DNA of 5,094 nucleotides from an uncultured Rhodospirillales bacterium (GTDB lineage: Bacteria > Pseudomonadota > Alphaproteobacteria > ATCC43930 > CGMCC-115725), in NCBI GenBank assembly GCA_903897565.1, contig CAIUCF010000506.1:1-5094 (forward strand), written 5' to 3'. The notes under the pieces were generated by a model. It saw only the letters and a program-made list of their open reading frames with translations, ran no database searches and was not told the DNA's origin. The first letter of the stretch is position 1, and every line of letters begins with the position of its first letter. This document shows, one piece after another, positions 1 through 5,094 of the stretch. The position numbers and the translations under genes are program-made.

Positions 1-727
1 ACATTCGGCGATCTTCCAGGTGTTCGATTTCGAGCAGAAGGACCAGATCGACAAGATCATCCTGACCGCTTCGGGCGGACCGTTCCGCACCAAGACCGCC
101 GAACAGATGCGCGCCATGACCCCCGAGCAGGCGGTCGCCCACCCCAATTGGAGCATGGGCGCCAAGATCTCGGTCGACAGCGCGACCATGATGAACAAGG
201 GCCTGGAGCTGATCGAGGCCCACCACCTGTTCCAGCTGCCGCAGGAGCAGATCGACATCGTCGTCCATCCGCAGTCGGTGATCCACAGCCTCGTCGCCTA
301 TACCGATGGCTCGGTGCTGGCGCAGCTGGGCTCGCCCGACATGCGCACCCCGATCGCCTTCACCCTGGCGTGGCCGGCGCGCATGGCCTCGCCGAGCCCG
401 CGGCTCGACCTTGCCAAGCTCGCGACGATGACCTTCGAAGCACCGGACCCGGTGCGGTTTCCGGCCCTGCGCCTGACCAGGGAAGCGCTCGCCGCCGGCG
501 GCAGCGCGCCGACGACGTTGAATGCCGCCAATGAAGTGGCGGTACAGGCCTTTCTCGAGAATCGGATCGGCTTCCTCGAAATCGCGGAAATCGTTGAACG
601 CACGCTCGAATCCTTGCCCAACGAGGTTCCAAAGGTCATCGCCGATATCCATATACTGGACAGGCGGGCGCGCGATGCCGCGAACGCCCTCATCGACCGA
701 CCGGCCGCGGGCCGCGTCGCCTATTGA
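1..727 (+). CDS. dxr: 1-deoxy-D-xylulose 5-phosphate reductoisomerase, C-terminal part (5' end outside window)
   Basis: Dxr (IspC) converts 1-deoxy-D-xylulose 5-phosphate to 2-C-methyl-D-erythritol 4-phosphate with NADPH and a divalent metal, the first committed step of the MEP isoprenoid pathway in the cytosol. The reading frame is open from base 2 (HSAIFQ...) to TGA at 725-727, giving 241 residues of a protein usually near 390. The window starts just after the family's metal-binding Asp-Ser-Glu, so that site is not visible. Substrate-binding parts are present: SGGPFR (Ser codon 71-73), the flexible loop HPNWSMG (His 140-142, Trp 149-151) and SVDSATMMNKGLE, with Ser 179-181, Asn 194-196, Lys 197-199 and Glu 206-208 matching the phosphate- and metal-binding residues of E. 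coli Dxr. The later segments HPQSVIHS, SPDMRTPIA and LNAANEVAV are also typical. The C-terminal helical domain looks intact. It is probably the upstream member of an envelope and isoprenoid operon, 70 bases before rseP. Confidence 0.97.
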   Translation, partial: HSAIFQVFDFEQKDQIDKIILTASGGPFRTKTAEQMRAMTPEQAVAHPNWSMGAKISVDSATMMNKGLELIEAHHLFQLPQEQIDIVVHPQSVIHSLVAYTDGSVLAQLGSPDMRTPIAFTLAWPARMASPSPRLDLAKLATMTFEAPDPVRFPALRLTREALAAGGSAPTTLNAANEVAVQAFLENRIGFLEIAEIVERTLESLPNEVPKVIADIHILDRRARDAANALIDRPAAGRVAY

Positions 728-782
728 ACACGGTTCGAGGCCGCACTGCTCCCGTCTGCTCGGTGGCGGGACGGTCGCTTCG

Positions 783-788
783 AAGGAG
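783..788 (+). promoter_or_regulatory. Ribosome binding site of rseP
   Basis: AAGGAG lies 9 bases before the ATG at 798. It is the best Shine-Dalgarno match near this gene and decides the start, because the rseP frame stays open far upstream into dxr. It sits inside a small palindrome (CTTCGAAG, 778-785), which is probably chance. Confidence 0.75.
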
Positions 789-797
789 CCACAGGTA

Positions 798-1931
798 ATG
801 CATTTTCTCGAAGGTGGGCTCGGCTACATCCTGCCGTTTCTGGTCGTGCTGGCCGTCCTCGTGTTCATCCACGAATTCGGCCATTACCTCGCGGCGCGGC
901 TCTGCGGCGTAAAGGTCGAGACATTCTCGCTCGGCTTCGGGCCGGAGCTGTTCGGCTGGTTCGACAAGCACGGCACGCGCTGGAAGGTGAGCGCCTTGCC
1001 GCTGGGCGGCTATGTGAAGATGTTCGGCGACGCCGATGCCGCGTCGGCGCCCGGCGAGGGCTTGGCGACCATGACGCCTGAAGAGCGCGCCGTTTCCCAC
1101 CACCACCAGCCGCTGGGCAGACGAGCGATCATCGCGGCGGCGGGGCCGTTCGCGAACTACCTGCTCGCTATCGTCCTGCTTGCCGGCCTGTTCATGACGG
1201 CGGGAGAGCCGGTGACCCCACCCGAGATCGGGGTGGTGCAGCCGGGCAGTGCCGCGGCCGCGGCCGGTTTGAAGCCGGGTGATCGCTTCGTCAGCGCCAA
1301 CGGCGAAAGCGTTGCCCGCTTCGAGGACATCCAGCGCATCGTCCGCCTCAATGTCGGCACCCCGATCGACCTGACCATTCGCCGCCAGAACCAGTTGGTA
1401 TCGTTGCGGGCGACGCCGAAGATCACGGACGTCGTCGACCGTTTCGGCGACCATCACAGCTTCGGCGTGCTCGGCGTCGGTCGCAGCGGCGTCGATTATG
1501 TCCGCCTGAACCCCGTAAACGCCGTGGTGCAGGCCGGCGCCGAAACCTGGTCCATCACATCCGGGACCCTGACCGCGGTCTGGCAGATGATCATCGGCGC
1601 ACGCACCACCGAGGAACTCGGGGGGCCGATCAAAATCGCCAAGTTGTCCAGTCAGGTGTGGCAGCAGGGTGGTGTGCTGGATCTGATCAATTTTATGGCC
1701 CTCCTGTCGGTCAATCTCGGCCTGATCAACCTGTTTCCCATCCCCGTCCTTGACGGGGGACACCTGCTGTTCTATGCCGCTGAAGCACTGAGGGGCCGTC
1801 CTCTCGGGCAGCGGGTGCAGCAGGTTGGTTTTCAGATTGGCCTTGCACTCGTTTTCACGCTCATGATCTTCGCGACCTGGAATGATGTATCGTCGAACGT
1901 ATACGCGATGCTGAAGCGGCTTGTGACGTGA
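798..1931 (+). CDS. rseP: RseP/MmpA-type site-2 intramembrane zinc metalloprotease, single PDZ domain
   Basis: This is an inner-membrane protease of the M50 (site-2 protease) family that cuts transmembrane segments of regulatory proteins after a first periplasmic cleavage. E. coli RseP acts on the anti-sigma factor RseA, and Caulobacter MmpA on the polarity factor PodJ. The product has 377 residues. Visible parts are TM1 at about 8-30 carrying the zinc motif HEFGH (25-29), TM2 at about 110-134 containing AAAGPFANY, one PDZ domain at about 137-207 (VVQPGSAAAAAGLKPGD and a following NGE turn), TM3 at about 296-312, the second zinc motif NLFPIPVLDGGH with Asp319, and a last TM at about 344-361. 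Only one PDZ domain is seen and the protein is shorter than the 450-residue, two-PDZ E. coli enzyme; this is the usual alphaproteobacterial form. A His triplet (101-103) precedes TM2. The ATG at 798 is chosen for its ribosome binding site and because TM1 starts at the family's usual position. The native substrate cannot be told from this window. Confidence 0.95.
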   Translation: MHFLEGGLGYILPFLVVLAVLVFIHEFGHYLAARLCGVKVETFSLGFGPELFGWFDKHGTRWKVSALPLGGYVKMFGDADAASAPGEGLATMTPEERAVSHHHQPLGRRAIIAAAGPFANYLLAIVLLAGLFMTAGEPVTPPEIGVVQPGSAAAAAGLKPGDRFVSANGESVARFEDIQRIVRLNVGTPIDLTIRRQNQLVSLRATPKITDVVDRFGDHHSFGVLGVGRSGVDYVRLNPVNAVVQAGAETWSITSGTLTAVWQMIIGARTTEELGGPIKIAKLSSQVWQQGGVLDLINFMALLSVNLGLINLFPIPVLDGGHLLFYAAEALRGRPLGQRVQQVGFQIGLALVFTLMIFATWNDVSSNVYAMLKRLVT

Positions 1932-1958
1932 TATGAGGGGGAACATCGTGGCGTTTGC

Positions 1959-1965
1959 GGGGGAG
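1959..1965 (+). promoter_or_regulatory. Ribosome binding site of bamA (supports a TTG start)
   Basis: GGGGGAG lies 5 bases before the TTG at 1971. The bamA frame has no ATG or GTG between the rseP stop (1929-1931, which happens to be in this same frame) and 1971, so this site supports TTG as initiator. A second purine-rich run, GAGGGGGA (1935-1942), sits 5 bases before an out-of-frame GTG at 1948. Confidence 0.6.
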
Positions 1966-1970
1966 CCAGT

Positions 1971-4313
1971 TTGCGGCCTGCTCTAAAAGTTGTATTGCGA
2001 TCGGGCGTAGCCGCCCTCGCACTGGTCATCGCACTTCCCCCAAATGTGGCGGTCGCCGAAGAACAGGCTCTGTTCGACGGCGTCCAGACCGCGCAGGTCC
2101 AGGAGGGCGGAACGATTCAGGCGATCCGCATCCAGGGCTCACAGCGTATCGAGGCCGATACGGTGCGGAGCTACCTGACGGTCCAGCCCGGCGATAAATT
2201 CTCCAATGAGGCGCTCGACAAATCGTTGAAGGCGCTGTTCGCGACCGGCTTGTTTGCCGATGTCAGCTTGCGCCGCGACGGCGATGACCTCGTCATCCGC
2301 GTCGTCGAGAATCCGATCATCAATCGCGTTGCCTACGAGGGTAACAAGAAGTTCGATCAGAAGAAGCTCGATGACGAGGTTCAGCTCCGTCCCCGCACCG
2401 TCTACACGCGGACGCGGGTTCAGGCCGATCTGAAGCGCATTCTCGAGCTCTATCGTCGTGCCGGCCGGTTCGCCGCGACGGTCGACCCCAAGATCATCCA
2501 GCTGTCGGAAAACCGCGTCGACGTGGTCTTCGAAATCAACGAAGGCAAGCCGACCAAGATCGATTCGATCAATTTCGTCGGCAACAAGGTCTTCTCGAAC
2601 AGCAAGCTCCAGGAAATCGTCTCGACCAAGGAGACTCATTGGTGGCGCTTCTTCTCGAGCGCCGACTCCTATGACCCGGATCGCCTGACCTATGATCAGG
2701 AACTGCTGCGCAAATTCTATCTGTCGCAGGGTTACGCCGATTTCCGCGTGACCTCGGCGATCGCAGAGCTGACTCCGGACCGCACGGCGTTCATCATCAG
2801 CTACCGCATCGAAGAGGGTGAGCGCTACAAGTTCGGCAAGGTCGACGTCGCCGTCGCACTGAAGGATGTGAAGCCGGAATCGTTGAAGCCGCTGATCACC
2901 ATGAAGACCGGCGATTGGTACAATGCCACCCAGGTCGAGACTGTCGTCGACACGATCGGCAACGCGCTGGGCGATCGCGGCTACGCCTTCGTCAGCACCT
3001 CGCCGGTGCTGAGCCGCAATGGCGCCAATCACACCATCGATCTGACCCTGCAGGTCGGCGAGGGCCCGCGGGTCTATGTCGAGCGGATCAACATCGTCGG
3101 CAACGTCCGCACGCTCGATCGCGTCGTCCGTCGCGAGTTCCCGTTTGCCGAAGGTGATGCCTTCAGCACCTCGAAGATGAAGAAGGCCAAGCAGAACCTC
3201 GATAATCTCGGGTTCTTCAAGAAGGCCGAGATCACCAATCTTCCCGGCTCGGCGCCGGACAAGACCATCCTGAAGACCGAGTTGCAGGAGCAATCGACCG
3301 GCGAGTTCACGGTCGGCACCGGCTTCTCGACCTCGCAGGGCGTGCTCGGTAACGCCTCGGTCCATGAAAGCAACCTGCTCGGCCGCGGCCTCGACGCCCG
3401 GCTCTCGGGAACGATCGCGCAATACGCCAAGCTGTTCGACTTCAGCTTCACCAACCCGTATTTCATGGATCGACCGATCGCGGCCGGTTTCGACCTCTTC
3501 GACTCGAATACCAATTACTCGTCGATTTCGAACTACTCGTTCAGCTCGATGGGCGTGACGCCGCGCATGGGCTTCCAGATCATCCCCGACCTGCGAGCGA
3601 CCTACAGCTACACGCTGCGTCAGGACAATCTGAGCAATATCGTCGACAGTTCGATCTCGCCCTACATCCTGGCGCAGTCGGGATCGCGGACGGCGTCGGT
3701 CGTCGGTCAGACCCTGCTGTGGGACCAGCGCGACAATCGCCTTGATCCGACCGCTGGCTATTACATCCAGCTCGATTCCTCGGTCGCCGGTCTCGGCGGT
3801 TCGGTCAAGTTCGTGCGCAATGTCGCCGATGTCGGGTATTTCTACACGCCCTTCCCGAAATGGACGCTGCGTCTGTCGGGTGAAGGCGGCAATGTCACCG
3901 GGCTCGGCAAGCGCATCAATATCCAGGACAGCTTCTTCCTCGGTGGCGACAATCTTCGCGGCTTCGCCGATGCCGGCGTCGGCCCTCACGATTTGACCAC
4001 GGATGACGCGCTCGGCGGTCGTTCCTATTATGCCGGCACGATTCAAATGAACGTGCCGTTGGGCTTGCCCGAGGAACTCGGCGTGGGTGCCCATCTCTTC
4101 ACCGATTTCGGTGCGCTGATCTCGCCGAGCATCCCGACGATCGCCAATCCCGACCCCTATTCGTCGAGCTCGGCGCTCCGGGTCGCGAGCGGTGTCGGCT
4201 TCTCGTGGAAATCGCCGATGGGTCCGATCGCGATCGACCTTGGTATACCGGTTGTCAAGAAACTCGGCGACAAGACGGAAGTCTTCCGCGTGAACTTTGG
4301 GACGAGGTTGTAA
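1971..4313 (+). CDS. bamA: Outer membrane protein assembly factor BamA (Omp85)
   Basis: BamA is the essential core of the BAM complex, which folds and inserts beta-barrel proteins into the outer membrane. The 780-residue product has an N-terminal signal peptide: Lys6 and Arg10, then a hydrophobic run at 12-22, with likely signal peptidase I cleavage after AVA (27-29). A polar linker (30-48) is followed by five POTRA domains at about 49-115, 117-190, 195-283, 285-363 and 367-440. Several POTRA boundaries show the repeated pattern of EG or ENP, then a beta strand with the GN pair (VAYEGNKKF, INFVGNKVF, INIVGNVRT). The Omp85 barrel occupies about 444-780, with FFLGGDNLRGF (655-665) supplying the loop-6 (V/L)RGF motif. 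The barrel is about 50 residues shorter than in E. coli. The chain ends ...FRVNFGTRL; a terminal Leu is unusual, since the C-terminal insertion signal normally ends in Phe or Trp. The start is the rare codon TTG, so the exact N-terminus is the least certain part. Gene order with skp and lpxD is conserved across Proteobacteria. Confidence 0.96.
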   Translation: MRPALKVVLRSGVAALALVIALPPNVAVAEEQALFDGVQTAQVQEGGTIQAIRIQGSQRIEADTVRSYLTVQPGDKFSNEALDKSLKALFATGLFADVSLRRDGDDLVIRVVENPIINRVAYEGNKKFDQKKLDDEVQLRPRTVYTRTRVQADLKRILELYRRAGRFAATVDPKIIQLSENRVDVVFEINEGKPTKIDSINFVGNKVFSNSKLQEIVSTKETHWWRFFSSADSYDPDRLTYDQELLRKFYLSQGYADFRVTSAIAELTPDRTAFIISYRIEEGERYKFGKVDVAVALKDVKPESLKPLITMKTGDWYNATQVETVVDTIGNALGDRGYAFVSTSPVLSRNGANHTIDLTLQVGEGPRVYVERINIVGNVRTLDRVVRREFPFAEGDAFSTSKMKKAKQNLDNLGFFKKAEITNLPGSAPDKTILKTELQEQSTGEFTVGTGFSTSQGVLGNASVHESNLLGRGLDARLSGTIAQYAKLFDFSFTNPYFMDRPIAAGFDLFDSNTNYSSISNYSFSSMGVTPRMGFQIIPDLRATYSYTLRQDNLSNIVDSSISPYILAQSGSRTASVVGQTLLWDQRDNRLDPTAGYYIQLDSSVAGLGGSVKFVRNVADVGYFYTPFPKWTLRLSGEGGNVTGLGKRINIQDSFFLGGDNLRGFADAGVGPHDLTTDDALGGRSYYAGTIQMNVPLGLPEELGVGAHLFTDFGALISPSIPTIANPDPYSSSSALRVASGVGFSWKSPMGPIAIDLGIPVVKKLGDKTEVFRVNFGTRL
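4301..4307 (+). promoter_or_regulatory. Ribosome binding site of skp, inside the bamA 3' end
   Basis: GACGAGG, with core GAGG at 4304-4307, lies 6 bases before the ATG at 4314. It covers the BamA codons for Thr778 (ACG) and Arg779 (AGG, normally rare in GC-rich genomes), so skp initiation overlaps bamA termination and the two are probably translationally coupled. Confidence 0.55.
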
Positions 4314-4919
4314 ATGTTGGGACGTATCCTTGGTGGCCGGTTTGCCGCCGCGTTGCTGTCATTCCTGATCGCAGGCCCAGCGCTGGCCGCCGCCGATGCG
4401 CTGCCGCCGCCCGTGCCGCTGGTGGTCGATCTCGAAGGTGTGCTCGAGCACTCGAAGGCCGGCCAATCGGTGACGGCCCAACTCACGGCCCATAACAAGG
4501 TGTTCGAGAAGGAGCATGTCCGGCAGGAAGAGAAGCTGAAGCAGATGCAGCAGGACCTGCAGCAGCAGCGCTCGACCTTGTCGCAGGACGCCTTCGAAGA
4601 GAAGATGAACAACTTCCAGCAGAGCGTCCGACAGTGGCAGCAGGCGGAGCAGTTGAACGAACAGGCGCTAGGCCAGGCCACCGAAGTCGCCCGCGAGAAG
4701 ACGCTCGACGTGATCCACGGCATTATCAGCGGCATCGTCCAGGAGCGTCACGCCAATCTCGTCCTGCTGAAGTCGGCCGTGCCGATCTATGCCTCGGCCT
4801 ATGACATCAGCCAGGAAGTGCTCGATCAGCTCGACGAGAAATTGCCGACCTTGAAGGTCGTGGTACCCAAGCCCTCCGCTGCAGGCCAGGACAGCGCTTC
4901 GGGCGGTCCGGGGCAGTAA
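4314..4919 (+). CDS. skp: Periplasmic chaperone Skp (OmpH family)
   Basis: Skp is a trimeric, jellyfish-shaped periplasmic chaperone that holds unfolded outer-membrane proteins between Sec and the BAM complex. The 201-residue product has a signal peptide (Arg4 and Arg9, hydrophobic 10-20, likely cleavage after ALA at 23-25) and a Pro-rich spacer (LPPPVP, 30-35). Next comes the first strand of the trimer body (PLVVDLEGVLEHS), then long charged, Gln-rich helices at about 50-140 that should form the coiled-coil arms (for example QMQQDLQQQ). The returning body segment is ANLVLLKSAVPIYASAYDISQEVLDQL, which corresponds to the DLVVDANAVAY...DITADVL segment of E. coli Skp. A tail of about 20 residues rich in Ser, Gly, Pro and Gln follows (181-201) and has no counterpart in E. 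coli Skp. The ATG directly abuts the bamA TAA. Sequence identity in this family is low, so the call rests on architecture, the two body segments and the position between bamA and lpxD. Confidence 0.92.
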   Translation: MLGRILGGRFAAALLSFLIAGPALAAADALPPPVPLVVDLEGVLEHSKAGQSVTAQLTAHNKVFEKEHVRQEEKLKQMQQDLQQQRSTLSQDAFEEKMNNFQQSVRQWQQAEQLNEQALGQATEVAREKTLDVIHGIISGIVQERHANLVLLKSAVPIYASAYDISQEVLDQLDEKLPTLKVVVPKPSAAGQDSASGGPGQ

Positions 4920-4924
4920 ACCGA

Positions 4925-5094
4925 ATGGCCGACCCCCGTTTCTTCCGGGCAAGCGGTCCTTTTACGGTTGCGGAGTTGGCGGCACTCACGGGGGCTGCCA
5001 TCGTCGGCGGGAATGATGAGGGAGCGCGCATCCTGACGGATGTCGCCCCCTTGGAAACCGCCGAATCTCACCATCTCAGCTTCCTCGCCAACCC
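4925..5094 (+). CDS. lpxD: UDP-3-O-acylglucosamine N-acyltransferase, N-terminal part (3' end outside window)
   Basis: LpxD transfers a 3-hydroxyacyl chain from acyl carrier protein to the 2-amino group of UDP-3-O-acyl-glucosamine, the third step of lipid A synthesis in the cytosol. Only 56 codons are present, from ATG 4925 to the window edge. They read MADPRFFRASGPFTVAELAA, followed by LTGAAIVGG, ILTDVAPLETAES and LSFLAN. The pattern F-x-x-x-EL-x-x-LTGA ... DVAPLE-x-A ... LSFLAN is the start of the LpxD uridine-binding domain. The left-handed beta-helix with the catalytic His lies beyond the window. The gene begins 5 bases after the skp stop, and its ribosome binding site is weak (GGGG at 4910-4913, 11 bases away), so coupling to skp translation is likely. 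Position after bamA and skp is the conserved place for lpxD. Confidence 0.93.
   Translation, partial: MADPRFFRASGPFTVAELAALTGAAIVGGNDEGARILTDVAPLETAESHHLSFLAN

Noticed and set aside
751..774. Possible hairpin (CCGTC/GACGG) between dxr and rseP as a terminator
   Set aside because: The stem has only 5 bp, the loop is 13 bases and no T-run follows, so it does not look like an intrinsic terminator.
1750..1778. TTGACG with TATGCC 17 bases downstream, as a promoter inside rseP
   Set aside because: The TTGAC is fixed by the conserved Leu-Asp of the zinc motif LDGG, and the -10 match is only 3/6.
690..1946. A 418-codon open frame on the minus strand, opposite rseP
   Set aside because: Same explanation: a codon-bias shadow, rich in Arg, His, Asp and Gly, with no domain pattern, while the plus strand encodes a clear protease.
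1939..1971. GGAAC before bamA as the -35 of an ECF sigma factor (EcfG or sigma-E type)
   Set aside because: No suitable -10 element is found at the expected 16-19 base spacing; the nearest CGTT and GTT are about 8 and 25 bases away.
2971..2978. GCGATCGC palindrome (HIP1-like)
   Set aside because: I noticed a single copy within bamA coding sequence; it is expected by chance in GC-rich DNA and is not a repeat family here.
2139..4094. A 651-codon open frame on the minus strand, opposite bamA
   Set aside because: It lies fully inside bamA and its Arg/Asp/Ala/Val/Ile-rich product is what GC-ending codons give when read antisense. It has no recognisable domain or membrane segment.

Overview
The window carries five same-strand genes of the conserved alphaproteobacterial envelope-biogenesis cluster: the 3' part of dxr, complete rseP (mmpA-type), complete bamA, complete skp/ompH, and the first 56 codons of lpxD. 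Base composition is GC-rich with strong G/C preference at third codon positions. Gene order, GC content and protein style (a single-PDZ RseP, the LpxD opening MADPRFFRASGPF, BamA with an LRGF loop motif) point to Alphaproteobacteria, most likely a sphingomonad (Sphingomonas or a close relative). The assignment comes from family recognition, not from a database search.

Layout: 1-727 is dxr, entering right after its metal-binding Asp-Ser-Glu segment. A 70-base gap holds a clear ribosome binding site for rseP (798-1931). A 39-base gap follows, with a purine-rich ribosome binding site in front of an apparent TTG start for bamA (1971-4313). skp/ompH (4314-4919) begins on the base after the bamA stop, and lpxD begins 5 bases after the skp stop and runs off the end. 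There is no gene-free stretch longer than 70 bases. I see no RNA gene, mobile element, CRISPR array or convincing terminator.

Functionally, Dxr makes the isoprenoid precursor used for undecaprenyl carrier lipid and quinones. RseP is an intramembrane site-2 protease that acts on membrane-anchored signalling or polarity proteins. BamA is the core of the outer-membrane protein insertase, and Skp is the periplasmic chaperone that delivers unfolded barrels to it. LpxD adds the N-linked acyl chain in lipid A synthesis. Tight spacing from bamA onward suggests co-transcription, with skp and probably lpxD translationally coupled to the gene before.

This is mostly an ordinary housekeeping region and I found no undescribed system. 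The points worth a second look are local: the unusual bamA start with an overlapping short frame, the bamA/skp junction where a ribosome binding site lies over the BamA C-terminal insertion signal (which ends in Leu, not an aromatic residue), and the presence of lpxD if the host is a sphingomonad.
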